Shown: positions 44,842-53,874 of the stretch, piece by piece
Position numbering within the stretch: position 1 is the first letter of the stretch
Layout of the letters: each line of letters opens with the position of its first letter
Source of the DNA: Micromonospora sp. HM5-17
GTDB lineage: Bacteria > Actinomycetota > Actinomycetes > Mycobacteriales > Micromonosporaceae
Reading direction: 5' to 3'
Assembly: GCF_003762835.1 (NCBI RefSeq)
Contig: NZ_RJWA01000001.1
Coordinates: 186,001-250,000 of the forward strand
DNA: 64,000 bases
Program-made: the position numbers and the translations under genes
The notes under the pieces: model-generated
Seen by the model: only the letters and a program-made list of their open reading frames with translations
What the model was told of the DNA's origin: nothing
Database searches by the model: none

Positions 44842-45330
44842 TCAGCCGCGGTCCTGTGCCCGGCGGGCGCGCAGACGTTCGGCGAGCGCGCCGAGCGCCG
44901 GCGCCGCGTTGGACAGCGCGGCACGCTGCTCGGCGCTGAGGTCCGCCATCGCGGCGGCGAAGATCCGCGCCCAGGCGTCCTCGATGTGCGCCATGCCGTG
45001 CAGGGCGTCCATGGTCGGATACAGCCGCACACCGCGCCGGTCGTTTGGCGCGGGTTCTCGACGGATGAGGTTGCGCGCCACCAGGGCACGAACGGTCGTA
45101 CTCACGTTGCTGGCGTGCAGGCCCAGATCCCGGGCCAGCACGCTGACCGAACTGCCGGGCGCGTCTTGCACGTACCGGAGCACCTCCACCTCGGAGGGAG
45201 GTAGCTGGGCGAGCCCGGCTTCCGCCACTCCTTGCAGTCGCAGCGCTCGGCTGAGTCCGTACAGGGCGGGAACGAGCGCCCTGGCCTCCCGAAGCAGCCG
45301 CTCGTCCTCGGCACCCGTGCGCGTCGTCAC
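44842..45330 (-). CDS. MarR-family transcriptional regulator
   Basis: A 162-residue winged-helix protein: LPPSEVEVLRYVQDAPGSSVSVLARDLGLHASNVSTTVRALVARNLIRREPAPNDRRGVRLYPT covers the HTH and wing. A helical C-terminus follows. The GTG at 45330 is chosen because it begins the conserved fold and faces the promoter-rich gap with the MFS gene; the open frame further upstream only mirrors that gene. It most likely represses the divergent MFS exporter. Confidence 0.88.
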   Translation of the reverse strand: MTTRTGAEDERLLREARALVPALYGLSRALRLQGVAEAGLAQLPPSEVEVLRYVQDAPGSSVSVLARDLGLHASNVSTTVRALVARNLIRREPAPNDRRGVRLYPTMDALHGMAHIEDAWARIFAAAMADLSAEQRAALSNAAPALGALAERLRARRAQDRG

Positions 45331-45349
45331 GAGTCGAGGATACCCAGTT

Positions 45350-45374
45350 GTTATACCTATATAGCTATAGTAAC
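45350..45374. promoter_or_regulatory. Operator/promoter between marR and MFS gene
   Basis: An A+T-rich 25-nt block, GTTA...TAAC at its ends, contains CTATA-TAGC-TATAG (45357-45370), typical of MarR operators. TATAGT (45366-45371) would be the -10 of the MFS gene, 11 nt before its GTG. Bound repressor would cover it. Confidence 0.6.
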
Positions 45375-45382
45375 TTCCGCTC

Positions 45383-46612
45383 GTGACCACGCTGCGTTCC
45401 ACCAGACCGGTCAACACGTCCCGGTTGCCGGTCCCGCTGACCATCGCGCTCGCCCTGCTGTCCTTCGTCGGTCCCATGGGCGTCGACATGTACCTGCCGG
45501 CGTTCCCCCGCCTGGCCGCCGAGTTTGGGGTCGACCCCGCCGGGGTCCAGCTCACCCTCACCGCGTTCCTGGTCGGGTTCGCCCTCGGGCAGCTGCTGCT
45601 CGGTCCGCTGTCCGACCGATACGGCCGGCGGCGGCCGATCCTGGCTGGAGCCGCCCTCTGCACGGCCGCTACCGCCGCCTGTGCGCTCGTCCCCTCGGTG
45701 GAGTGGCTGGTGGTGGCCCGGTTCCTGGCCGGCTTCGGGGGCGCGGCGGGGCTGGTGATCGGCCGGGCCGTCATCCTGGACACCGTCGACGAGACGGCAG
45801 CGGCCCGGCTGTTCGGCATCCTGATGGCGCTGGGCGGCATCGCCCCGATCATCGCGCCGCTGGTCGGCGGGATCGTGTCCGACAACGTCGGGTGGCGGGC
45901 GGTGTTCTGGACGCTCGCCGCCGGATCCGCACTGAACTTCCTCGTCGCCCTGGTGGCCGTACCGGAGAGCCTGCCGCCAGAACGGCGAACCGGCGGCGGC
46001 TCGAACGGGACGGCGTCACTGCTCCGGTCGGTACTGACCAACCGGAGCTACCTCGGTTACACGTTCGTACTCGGTTTCGGCTTCGCCGCGCTGTTCTGTT
46101 ACATCGCCGCGTCGCCGTTCCTGTTGCAACACGTCCTGGGACTGACCGTCGGCGAGTCCTCTGTTGTCTTCGCCACCGGGGCGTTGACCACTACGCTGAG
46201 CAGCGCCGTCAACGCCCGACTCGTCGGTCGGGTGTCGCCGGAGCGGCTGCTGCGGGTCGGGCTCGCCACGATGCTCGCGGCGGCCGTCGGGCTGCTGGCC
46301 GCCACGCTGGCCGGGCTGACCGAGCGGGCGATCCCGCTCGGCGGGCTGTTCGTCTTTTTCCTCGGGCTGGGCATGATCCTGGGCAACGCCACCGCGCTGG
46401 CGCTGCGATGCGTCCCCACCGCCGCCGGGACCGGTTCGGCGGTGCTCGGCACGCTGCAGAACGTGCTCGGCGCGCTCGTCGCACCACTGATGGGACTCGG
46501 CGGGCGGGACGTCGGAGTGCCGCTGTTTCTCGGTATGACCCTCTGCGTCGGTCTGGCCAGCCTGTCCCTGCGACTGACCCGGACCGATGCCGTGATTCGG
46601 CCGGGAGCGTAA
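45383..46612 (+). CDS. MFS drug-resistance transporter (Bcr/CflA type)
   Basis: A 409-residue, 12-helix major facilitator protein. Motifs: VDMYLPAFPRLAAEFGV in helix 1, GPLSDRYGRRRPIL (motif A) between helices 2 and 3, and ARFLAGFGGAAGLVIGRAVILD in helix 4, all typical of the Bcr/CflA family that exports bicyclomycin-like drugs, sulfonamides or cysteine. It is controlled by the divergent MarR and followed by an oxidoreductase gene. Confidence 0.92.
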   Translation: MTTLRSTRPVNTSRLPVPLTIALALLSFVGPMGVDMYLPAFPRLAAEFGVDPAGVQLTLTAFLVGFALGQLLLGPLSDRYGRRRPILAGAALCTAATAACALVPSVEWLVVARFLAGFGGAAGLVIGRAVILDTVDETAAARLFGILMALGGIAPIIAPLVGGIVSDNVGWRAVFWTLAAGSALNFLVALVAVPESLPPERRTGGGSNGTASLLRSVLTNRSYLGYTFVLGFGFAALFCYIAASPFLLQHVLGLTVGESSVVFATGALTTTLSSAVNARLVGRVSPERLLRVGLATMLAAAVGLLAATLAGLTERAIPLGGLFVFFLGLGMILGNATALALRCVPTAAGTGSAVLGTLQNVLGALVAPLMGLGGRDVGVPLFLGMTLCVGLASLSLRLTRTDAVIRPGA

Positions 46613-46663
46613 TCGGGGGCGACGGGATAGCGGTCCGGCAGACGGTCGGACGATGCTGGGCCG

Positions 46664-47587
46664 GTGACGATCTTCTCCCTCCAGGCCGCGCCGACCGATG
46701 CCGAGAGTTGGCTCCGGCTGGCGCGGCGCTGCGAAGAAGCCGGGTTCGATGCTCTACTGGCCGCCGACCACCCCGGCGCCACCGCGTCGCCCTTCGTGGC
46801 CCTCGCCGCCGCGGCGGCGGTGACCTCAACGCTCGGCCTCGGCTCGTACGTCGTCAACGCCGGGATCCGGGAGCCGATCCTGCTCGCCGCCGACGTCGCC
46901 ACCCTCGACCTGGTCTCACACGGACGTGCCCGGCTCGGGCTCGGCGCCGGCCACACCCCGGCCGAGTGGCAGGCCGTCGGGCGGGAACGTCCCGACGTCG
47001 CCGCCCGGGTACGCCGCTGCCTCGCCGTCGCGCTGGCCGTCCGTGACCTGCTTGACGGAGAGGAGGTCAGCGTCACGACCGAGGAACTGGTCGTCGGCTC
47101 GGCCCGGCTGGACCGACCGCGGCCGGTACAGCGGCGGATCCCACTGACCGTCGGCACCGCCAACTCGCGGCTCCTGCGCTGGGCGGGTGCGCACGCCGAC
47201 GTCGTCGGACTCACCGGACTCGGACGGACCCGCCCCGACGGGTACCGACACGAGGTCCGCTGGCGCGCCGACCAGATCGACGCGCAGCTGGCCCAGGTCG
47301 CGGCCGGTGCGGCCGGCCGCGCCGAGCCGCCCGCGCTCGAAGCGCTCGTGCAGCGGTTCAGCGTGACCGACGACGCCGAGGCGGCGGTGCGGGATCTCAC
47401 CGACGACCTCGGCCTGACCGCCGCCGAGGTGCTGGCCACGCCGTTCGTCCTCGCCGGCACCGAGGACGAGATCATTTCCGCGCTCGACCGAAACCGCCGC
47501 CGGTGGGGTGTCACCCGGTACGTCGTCCGCGCCGACGCGCTGGAACCGCTGGCGCCGATCATCAAGCGACTCGGTGCCCAGACCTGA
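46664..47587 (+). CDS. LLM-class (luciferase-like, F420-type) oxidoreductase
   Basis: A 307-residue TIM-barrel LLM protein: DAESWLRLARRCEEAGFDALLAADHP, LGLGSYVVNAGIREPILLAADVATLDLVSHGRARLGLGAGHTPAEW, and PLTVGTANSRLLRWAGAHADVVGLTG match the family that uses F420 or flavin. Substrate unknown. A GATGCT box ends 6 nt before the GTG, but its first base departs from TAnnnT. The gene's decayed copy lies at 44622-44813. Confidence 0.88.
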   Translation: MTIFSLQAAPTDAESWLRLARRCEEAGFDALLAADHPGATASPFVALAAAAAVTSTLGLGSYVVNAGIREPILLAADVATLDLVSHGRARLGLGAGHTPAEWQAVGRERPDVAARVRRCLAVALAVRDLLDGEEVSVTTEELVVGSARLDRPRPVQRRIPLTVGTANSRLLRWAGAHADVVGLTGLGRTRPDGYRHEVRWRADQIDAQLAQVAAGAAGRAEPPALEALVQRFSVTDDAEAAVRDLTDDLGLTAAEVLATPFVLAGTEDEIISALDRNRRRWGVTRYVVRADALEPLAPIIKRLGAQT

Positions 47588-47594
47588 CTGCGAT

Positions 47595-47616
47595 CCGCCG
47601 CCCGCCCCGGCGGCGG
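47595..47616 (+). terminator. Short hairpin after the LLM gene
   Basis: An 8-bp stem (47595-47602 with 47609-47616) with a 6-nt loop, followed by a G+C-rich run. Weak terminator candidate between the LLM and hydrolase genes. Confidence 0.4.
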
Positions 47617-47678
47617 GCCGCGGTCGTGGCGGTGGGGCGAAAAAACGGATGCGGCCCGCGGTGCCTAGTGTGACCGCC

Positions 47679-48440
47679 GTGACGCTCGCGCATGACGTGA
47701 CCGGGACCGGCCCCACGGTGCTCCTGCTGCACTCCACGGTCTGTGACCGGCGGATGTGGGACCCCCAGCTTCCGGCCCTGGTCGAGGCCGGCCACCACGT
47801 CGTCCGCTGCGACTTCCGCGGATACGGCGAGACGCCGATGCCCACCGGGCCGTACAACAACGCCCAGGACGTCGCCGAGCTGCTGGACACGCTCGGCGTC
47901 GCGCGCGTGGCGCTGGTCGCGGCCTCCGGCGGCGGCCAGGTCGCGCTGGAGTTCGCCGCTCGCTGGCCGCGGCGGGTCACCGCACTGGCGCTGCTCAACA
48001 CCGCGCTGGCCGGGCACGAACCCAGCGCCGCACTCAGGGCGTTCGGTGAGCAGGAGGAGTCGCTGCTGGAATCGGGCGACGTCGCCGGCGCCACCGAACT
48101 CAACGTGCGGACCTGGCTCGGTCCGCACGCCGACGACGCGACCCGGGAGCGGGTACGCCAGATGCAACGCCACGCCTTCGAGGTGCAGCTCGCCGGGGAC
48201 GACGTCGCGCCGATCAGGGTCGACACCGACCCGTCGGCGATCACCGCCCCCTGCCTGCTCGTCTCCGGCGCCCACGACCTGCCAGATTTCCGGCAGATCG
48301 CTGCCGACCTGGCGAACCGGCTCACCAACGCCCGACACGTGGAACTCGACTGGGCGGGCCACCTGCCCAGCCTGGAGCGTCCCGAGGCGCTGAACCCGCT
48401 GCTCGTCGGCTTCCTACGGGAGAAGGTCCCCGCCGCCTGA
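47679..48440 (+). CDS. Alpha/beta hydrolase
   Basis: A 253-residue alpha/beta hydrolase. LLLHSTVCDRRMW is the oxyanion region; the nucleophile is the Ser (about 83) in AASGGGQ; SGAHDLPDF and WAGHLPSLERPE carry the Asp and His of the triad. Substrate unknown. The GTG at 47679 is chosen because TAGTGT (47666-47671) lies 7 nt before it, which implies a leaderless start; GTG 47670 or ATG 47649 are in-frame alternatives. Confidence 0.85.
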   Translation: MTLAHDVTGTGPTVLLLHSTVCDRRMWDPQLPALVEAGHHVVRCDFRGYGETPMPTGPYNNAQDVAELLDTLGVARVALVAASGGGQVALEFAARWPRRVTALALLNTALAGHEPSAALRAFGEQEESLLESGDVAGATELNVRTWLGPHADDATRERVRQMQRHAFEVQLAGDDVAPIRVDTDPSAITAPCLLVSGAHDLPDFRQIAADLANRLTNARHVELDWAGHLPSLERPEALNPLLVGFLREKVPAA

Positions 48441-48531
48441 GCCCTGCCCCGACTCACCGACACATCCTGATCACCCGAGCGTCCACGCCGCGCCCTGACC
48501 GCAAACCGCCACCCGTACGGGTTACTCCGAC

Positions 48532-48544
48532 TACTCTCCGGAGT
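48532..48544 (+). promoter_or_regulatory. -10 box and leaderless start of the D,D-carboxypeptidase gene
   Basis: TACTCT at 48532-48537 ends 7 nt before the ATG at 48545; the nearby GGAG is too close to the ATG to serve as a ribosome site. Confidence 0.5.
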
Positions 48545-49795
48545 ATGAGGTGGGGGCGACTGCTACTGACAGTAGCCACCGTGCTGCTGACGCTGCCGGC
48601 GGTGATCATCCCGACCGGCGCCTCTGCCGGCCAGCCGGGCACCCGCCCGGTCGCGCGGACGCCGTACCGGGCCTGCCCGGCGCCGACTCCGCCGGTGCCC
48701 CGGCCGAGCCGTCCCGCGGCCCCGACCCCGGACTCCCGACAGCGCCAGGTGGGCGGCCCGGAACTCGACACCGCCGGGCTGGTGATCCCGGCCGACGCCC
48801 CGACCCCACCCGAGGTCACCGCCACCTCGTGGCTGGTCGCCGACCTGGACACCGGCACCGTCCTCGGCGCCTGCGGCCCGCACGAGTACGCCGTACCGGC
48901 GAGCACCCAGAAGCTGCTGCTCGCCGCGGCGGTGCTGCCGCGGCTCGACCCGGCCCAGGTCGTCGAGGTGACCGAGTCGGACCTGGACTTCGAGCCGGGC
49001 AGCTCTGCGGTCGGGCTGGTCCGGGGCGGCCGGTACACGGTCGAGACGCTCTGGCTGGGCCTGCTGCTCAACTCCGGCAACGACGCGGCGAACGTGCTGG
49101 CCCGGCTCGGCGGGGGTCCGGCCGGTCAGGCCGGTGGGGTGGCGGCGATGAACGCGGAGGCCCGGGCGCTCGGGGCGCTCCAGACCCATGCCGCCACACC
49201 GTCCGGGTTGGACGGCCCCGGCCAGTACACCAGCGCGTACGACCTGGCGCTGATCGCCCGGGCCTGCTTCGCCCGCGAGGACTTCCGCCGGTACGCCGCG
49301 ACCAGGGTCGCCCACGTACCGGCGCAGCCCGGGGCCAAGGGCTTCCCGATCTGGAACGACAACCAGCTGCTGCACCGGTATCCGGGGGCGCTGGGCGGCA
49401 AGACCGGCTACACCGACCTGGCCCGGCACAGCTTCGTCGGCGCGGCGCGGCGGGACGGACGTACCCTGCTGGTCACGCTGCTCGGCGCCGAGTCGCAGCC
49501 GCTGGCCGGCTGGCAGCAGGGAGCCGCCCTGCTCGACTGGGGTTTCGCGCTCCCCGCCGGAGCGGGCGTCGGCCAGCTCGTCGCCCGGGGGCAGCTCGAC
49601 GCGGCGAGCCGGGGCCCGTCCCACGCCGCCGGGGCCGGCGCGGCCGAGCCGGTCAACAACCCGCCGTCGCCGGGGCTGTGGCTGCTCTTCCTGGTCGGCG
49701 GCGCGGCCATCGTGGCGGTACCGCTCGTCGTGCTCTGGATCCGGCAGCGGATGAGGTCGCGGGCCTCGGCTACAACCCCAGATCCCGAGCGATGA
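48545..49795 (+). CDS. Secreted D-alanyl-D-alanine carboxypeptidase (low-molecular-weight PBP)
   Basis: A 416-residue protein: signal peptide (1-~28, ASA), Pro-rich linker, then a penicillin-binding domain with STQK (Ser120, Lys123), SGN (177-179) and KTG (286-288), and a C-terminal membrane helix (about 379-400) followed by a basic tail. It trims the terminal D-Ala of pentapeptides and so limits cross-linking, and is anchored by the C-terminal helix. Its end overlaps the convergent acyl-CoA dehydrogenase gene by 26 nt. Confidence 0.92.
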   Translation: MRWGRLLLTVATVLLTLPAVIIPTGASAGQPGTRPVARTPYRACPAPTPPVPRPSRPAAPTPDSRQRQVGGPELDTAGLVIPADAPTPPEVTATSWLVADLDTGTVLGACGPHEYAVPASTQKLLLAAAVLPRLDPAQVVEVTESDLDFEPGSSAVGLVRGGRYTVETLWLGLLLNSGNDAANVLARLGGGPAGQAGGVAAMNAEARALGALQTHAATPSGLDGPGQYTSAYDLALIARACFAREDFRRYAATRVAHVPAQPGAKGFPIWNDNQLLHRYPGALGGKTGYTDLARHSFVGAARRDGRTLLVTLLGAESQPLAGWQQGAALLDWGFALPAGAGVGQLVARGQLDAASRGPSHAAGAGAAEPVNNPPSPGLWLLFLVGGAAIVAVPLVVLWIRQRMRSRASATTPDPER

Positions 49796-50918
49796 TCATC
49801 CGCTGCACCTCGGAGGTTCCCTCGCCGATCTCCAGAATCTTGGCGTCGCGCCAGAACCGCGCCACCGGAAACTCGTTCATGAAGCCGTACCCGCCGTGGA
49901 TCTGGGTCGCGTCCCGGGCGTTGTCCACCGCGCACTCGCTGGCGTGCAGCTTGGCGATGGCGGCCTGCCGCTTGAAGTCCTCGCCGGCCAGCATCCGGGC
50001 CGCCGCGTCGTAGTACGCCAGGCGGGAGGTGTGCGCCCGCCGCTCCATCTCGGCGATCTTGAACTGGATCGCCTGGAAGGCGCCGATCGGCTGGCCGAAG
50101 GCGTGCCGCTCCTTCGCGTACCGGATCGACTCGTCGACGCAGCCCTGGGCGAGCCCGACCGCGAGGGCCGCGATCGCGATCCGCCCCTCGTCCAGGATCC
50201 GCAGAAACTGCGCGAAGCCCCGACCCCGCTCGCCGAGCAGGTTCTCCGCCGGCACCCGGCAGTCGTCGAAGTGCAGCTCGTGGGTGTCGGAGGCGCACCA
50301 GCCGACCTTGGAGTAGCCCGGCGCGACGGTGAAGCCGGGGGTGCCGGAGGGCACGATGATGGTCGAGAGTTCCTTCGACCCGTCCGGCCGCACCCCGGTG
50401 ACCGCGGTGACCGTGACCAGCACGGTGATCTCGGTGCCCGAGTTGGTGATGAAGGCCTTCGACCCGTTGATCACCCACTCGTCGCCGTCCAGGACGGCCC
50501 GCGTGGTGGTGCCGCCGGCGTCCGAACCGGTCCCCGGTTCGGTCAGCCCGAACCCGGCCAGCGCCTCGCCCCGGGCCAGCTTCGGCAACCATCGGGCCTT
50601 CTGCTCCGCCGTGCCGAACCGGTAGATCGGCATCGCGCCGAGCGAGACCGCCGCCTCCAGGGTGATCGCCACGCTGGAGTCGACCCGGGCCAGTTCCTCC
50701 AGGGCGAGGCAGAGCGCGAAGTAGTCGCCGCCCATCCCGCCGTACTCCTCGGGGAACGGCAGCCCGAAGAGGCCGAGCTTGCCCATCTGCGCGACGATCT
50801 CGTACGGGAAGGTGTGCTGTTCGTAGTGCGTGGCGATGACCGGCGCCACCACCTCGCGGGCGAATTCCCGGACGCTGGCCCGCAGTGCCTCGTACTCCTC
50901 GCTGAGCCGGAAGTCCAT
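49770..50918 (-). CDS. Acyl-CoA dehydrogenase (AcdH-like)
   Basis: A 382-residue flavoprotein: [33 protein letters not shown] (FAD-binding), [55 protein letters not shown] and [10 protein letters not shown], where Glu366 is at the classical catalytic position. Isovaleryl-CoA dehydrogenases place the base elsewhere, so this looks more like a broad branched/short-chain enzyme such as Streptomyces AcdH. The ATG at 50918 is preceded by GGAGGAG; an ATG 12 nt upstream is in frame. It follows the carboxyltransferase gene by 62 nt. Confidence 0.92.
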   Translation of the reverse strand: MDFRLSEEYEALRASVREFAREVVAPVIATHYEQHTFPYEIVAQMGKLGLFGLPFPEEYGGMGGDYFALCLALEELARVDSSVAITLEAAVSLGAMPIYRFGTAEQKARWLPKLARGEALAGFGLTEPGTGSDAGGTTTRAVLDGDEWVINGSKAFITNSGTEITVLVTVTAVTGVRPDGSKELSTIIVPSGTPGFTVAPGYSKVGWCASDTHELHFDDCRVPAENLLGERGRGFAQFLRILDEGRIAIAALAVGLAQGCVDESIRYAKERHAFGQPIGAFQAIQFKIAEMERRAHTSRLAYYDAAARMLAGEDFKRQAAIAKLHASECAVDNARDATQIHGGYGFMNEFPVARFWRDAKILEIGEGTSEVQRMIIARDLGL

Positions 50919-50980
50919 GGCCTCCTCCATCGGGTCGGCCCGCCGGGGGGCTGGTGGCGTCCGGCGGGGCGGTGGGCTCG

Positions 50981-52561
50981 CTAGACCGGCGTGACGCCGT
51001 GTCGGCGCCGGGAGAAGTGCCGGTCCTTGCCCCGCGCGGCGGCGAACCGCCGGATGAGTTCGGCTCGCAGGTCAGCTGGTTCGACGATCGCGTCGACGAC
51101 CAGTTCGCTGGCGAGCCGGACGATGTCGATGTCCCGCTCGTAGGCGGCGCGGCGTTCGGCGACGAAGGCCGCGCGTTCCTCCGGGTCCTCGATCGCGGCG
51201 ATCTTGTTCGCGTACACGGCGTTGACCGCCGCCTCCGCGCCCATCACCGCGATCTTGGCGGTGGGGAGCGCGATCGTCGCGTCCGGCTCGAAGCCGGGGC
51301 CGGCCATCGCGTAGAGCCCCGCGCCGTACGCCTTCCGGACGACGACGCAGATCTTCGGTACGGTCGCCTCGCTGATCGCAGTGATCATCTTCGCGCCGTG
51401 CCGGATGATCCCCTGCTTCTCCACCGCGGTCCCGACCATGAACCCGGGTACGTCGGCCAGGAAGAGCAACGGCACGTTGAACGCGTCGCAGAGCTGGACG
51501 AACCGGGTCGCCTTGTCGGCCGAGTCGACGAAGAGCACCCCGCCCTTGACCATCGAGTTGTTGGCGACCACGCCGACGACCTCGCCGTTAAGCCGTCCGA
51601 ACCCGACGATCAGTTCCTTCGCCCAGAGCGCCTGGATCTCCAGGAACGAGTCGGCGTCGAGCAGGCCCTTCACGTACCGGCGCATGTCGAACGCCTGCCG
51701 TTCGCTGGCCGGCACCAGCGCGGCCAGGTCGATGTTCCCGGGCGGGTCGGCCGGGGCGACCGCGGGCGGCGACTGGGTCCAGTTCGCCGGCAGGTACGAC
51801 AGGTAGCGGCGGACCACGTCGAGGGCCTCCGCCTCGGTCTTGCAGAGGAAGTGTCCGACCCCGGACTCGGCGCAGTGCACCCGCGCCCCGCCCATCGCCT
51901 CCAGGGTGGTCTTCTCCCCGGTGACCATCTCGACCATCCGGTCCGAGCCGAGGTACATGCTGGCGTTCCCCTCCACCATCGCGACCACGTCGCAGAACGC
52001 CGGGATGTACGCCCCGCCGGCCGCGCTGGGCCCGAAGAGGGCGCAGACCTGCGGGATCGAGCCAGAGGCACGAACCTGATTCCAGAAGATCTTTCCGGCG
52101 CCGCGCCGGCCGGGGAAGAGGTCCACCTGGTCGGTGATCCGGGCTCCGGCCGAGTCGACCAGGTAGACCATCGGCAGGCCGGCCGAGTAGGCCCGTTCGA
52201 TGATCCGGATGATCTTCTCCACGGTACGGGCGCCCCAGCTCCCGGCCTTGACGGTCGAGTCGTTGGCCATCAGGCAGACCTGCCGGCCGTCGATGGTGGC
52301 CAGGCCGGTGATCACGCCGTCGGCCGGAAGCCCGTCGGCGAGGGCGTTGGCGAAGAGCCCGTCCTCGACGAAGGAGCCGGGGTCGACGAGTCGGGCGATC
52401 CGCTCCCGGGCGAACAGCTTGCCCTTGGCCGTGTTGGCCGCGTGGTACTTCTCCGCGCCGCCGGCCCGGATCCGCTTGCCGAGTTGCTCCAGCCCGGTCA
52501 CACCGTCGGCATCGGCACCCTCCGGGGTCGCCGCGCGCCGTGCCGTGTCGTCCTGTGCCAC
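50981..52561 (-). CDS. Acyl-CoA carboxylase beta subunit (carboxyltransferase)
   Basis: A 526-residue biotin-dependent carboxyltransferase: KGKLFARERIARLVDPGSF, MVYLVDSAGARI, GPSAAGGAYIPAF (oxyanion hole GG), then PLLFLADVPGFMVG, HGAKMITAIS and YGAGLYAMAGPGF in the C-terminal half. It transfers CO2 from carboxybiotin to an acyl-CoA. The neighbouring acyl-CoA dehydrogenase, HMG-CoA lyase and biotin carboxylase suggest a methylcrotonyl-CoA-type or related substrate, but the sequence alone cannot exclude propionyl-CoA. GGGAGG precedes the GTG. Confidence 0.9.
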   Translation of the reverse strand: MAQDDTARRAATPEGADADGVTGLEQLGKRIRAGGAEKYHAANTAKGKLFARERIARLVDPGSFVEDGLFANALADGLPADGVITGLATIDGRQVCLMANDSTVKAGSWGARTVEKIIRIIERAYSAGLPMVYLVDSAGARITDQVDLFPGRRGAGKIFWNQVRASGSIPQVCALFGPSAAGGAYIPAFCDVVAMVEGNASMYLGSDRMVEMVTGEKTTLEAMGGARVHCAESGVGHFLCKTEAEALDVVRRYLSYLPANWTQSPPAVAPADPPGNIDLAALVPASERQAFDMRRYVKGLLDADSFLEIQALWAKELIVGFGRLNGEVVGVVANNSMVKGGVLFVDSADKATRFVQLCDAFNVPLLFLADVPGFMVGTAVEKQGIIRHGAKMITAISEATVPKICVVVRKAYGAGLYAMAGPGFEPDATIALPTAKIAVMGAEAAVNAVYANKIAAIEDPEERAAFVAERRAAYERDIDIVRLASELVVDAIVEPADLRAELIRRFAAARGKDRHFSRRRHGVTPV

Positions 52562-52593
52562 GCCGACCTCCCGCAGAGCACCCGACCGACCTG

Positions 52594-52609
52594 AACGATC
52601 GTTAGGTTA
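52594..52609 (-). promoter_or_regulatory. Operator and -10 box of the acyl-CoA carboxylase operon
   Basis: A 10-bp perfect palindrome AACGATCGTT (52594-52603) lies just downstream of a TAACCT box (minus strand, 52609-52604) and is extended outward by CCT/AGG with a one-base offset. AACGnnCGTT cores are typical of TetR-family operators, and the TetR gene at 59 kb is the obvious candidate regulator. Confidence 0.55.
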
Positions 52610-52643
52610 CTGCATCGGCGCATCCCCGGCCACCCAACCTCGG

Positions 52644-53723
52644 TCAGCCGGGCTGCACACTCCGTCCGGCACCGGGCCCGCTCGCCGATTCCTGAACGCT
52701 TCGTTTCACGCCGGGCCCGCTGCTCGTCGGTGGCTGGGCGCTCCGTCCGTCGCCGCAACCGCTCTCCGCCAGGGCTCCCGTTGCGCTGCGACCGCCCACC
52801 GCCGCCTGGGCTGGCTTTCCACCACGCGGGCCCGCCGTGCGCAGCCGGTCCGCCCGCTCCCGGGCGTCCGCCGCCCGGCCCCAGGGGGTCCGGTCCCACG
52901 GCTTGACCACGGACAGGATGGTGGCGACCCACAGCGCGACGGTGAACGCGCCCAGGCAGGCCACCAGACCCACCCCGGTGCCGCCCGGCCTGGCCGCCGG
53001 ATCGACCGTACGCAGCATGAGCTCGTCCGCCAGCGCGCTCTCCACGGTGCCGGCGACCAACGGGATGCTCACCGAGATGGCGAACTTGATGAGCACCCAC
53101 CAGTGCCGGACCAGGCCCCACTTCGTGCCGAGCGAGACCACCAGGCCGGTGATGATGGTCAGGAACATCGATGGGATCGCGGCTCTCCAGTCGATGAGGT
53201 GCAGCAGTTCGTACGCGCCGTGCCGGACCGAGTGTGAGTCCGCGAACTGCGCGGTGAGCGCCAGCACCGTCATCGTGAGGGCCACGCCGAGCCAGCCGGC
53301 ACTGATCCCGACGTGCAGCGTCAGCCAGACCCGGCGGGTCCGGGGCGACATCCGCGGGAACCGCGGCCGGTGCCAGGCCAGAATGGTTATCGACAGCGGG
53401 ATGCCGAGCAGCGCCAGGTCCTCCGCGATGCTGAACAGGAACTGCGCCACCGACATCGTCAGGTGCAGCACGATCGCGATCCGGCGGCCGCGCTCCCGCG
53501 GGCCCAACAGGGCGATCACCGTCAACACCGCCGCCACCGGGTAGCCGATCAGTGCCGCCACCCGCAGCAGCAGGTCATCGGAACCGTCCAGCAGCAGGGC
53601 GGTGTTCAGCACGGCGAAGCCGACGAACACCCATTGCAGGATGGCGACCCCACGCACGCTGACCGGCGTGACCCCGCGTGCGTCAGCCGACTCGGCGGAG
53701 TCGGTACGGGTTTCGGTAAGCAT
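52644..53723 (-). CDS. Polytopic membrane protein (DUF2269-like topology)
   Basis: A 359-residue protein with about eight hydrophobic segments in residues 25-290 and an Arg/Gly/Ser-rich tail of ~70 residues with two similar SGPGxxRSVQ segments. The helical middle part (VWLTLHVGISAGWLGVALTMTVLAL, later GLVRHWWVLIKFAISV) resembles small uncharacterised integral membrane families such as DUF2269; this is tentative. TAGCGT on the minus strand ends 6 nt before the ATG, a leaderless start. Divergent from the histidine kinase gene. Confidence 0.65.
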   Translation of the reverse strand: MLTETRTDSAESADARGVTPVSVRGVAILQWVFVGFAVLNTALLLDGSDDLLLRVAALIGYPVAAVLTVIALLGPRERGRRIAIVLHLTMSVAQFLFSIAEDLALLGIPLSITILAWHRPRFPRMSPRTRRVWLTLHVGISAGWLGVALTMTVLALTAQFADSHSVRHGAYELLHLIDWRAAIPSMFLTIITGLVVSLGTKWGLVRHWWVLIKFAISVSIPLVAGTVESALADELMLRTVDPAARPGGTGVGLVACLGAFTVALWVATILSVVKPWDRTPWGRAADARERADRLRTAGPRGGKPAQAAVGGRSATGALAESGCGDGRSAQPPTSSGPGVKRSVQESASGPGAGRSVQPG

Positions 53724-53729
53724 GTCCCG

Positions 53730-53735
53730 ACGCTA
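53730..53735 (-). promoter_or_regulatory. -10 box, leaderless start of the 53723 gene
   Basis: TAGCGT (minus strand, 53735-53730), 6 nt before the ATG; no Shine-Dalgarno sequence. Confidence 0.5.
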
Positions 53736-53862
53736 GGTTGGCCGGTACGCGCCGGCATCGGTCACAGTCATTCGATCCGACCGTCGACCGTCGCTCGTAC
53801 GCGCGCCCGGTTGCTACTAACGGATGAGTCCGATGACGGACGCGCACCGCCGGTACCCTGCC

Positions 53863-53874
53863 TAGACTCTCGGC
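53863..53874 (+). promoter_or_regulatory. -10 box, leaderless start of the histidine kinase gene
   Basis: TAGACT at 53863-53868 ends 6 nt before the ATG at 53875; no Shine-Dalgarno sequence. Confidence 0.5.

Noticed and set aside
44661-44939. Small basic plus-strand protein downstream of the coiled-coil gene
   Set aside because: The region is the decayed LLM copy; the frame is a different one from the homologous reading.
45350-45374. Phage or transposon end because of A+T-rich palindrome
   Set aside because: No transposase, integrase or target duplication nearby; the position fits a MarR operator.
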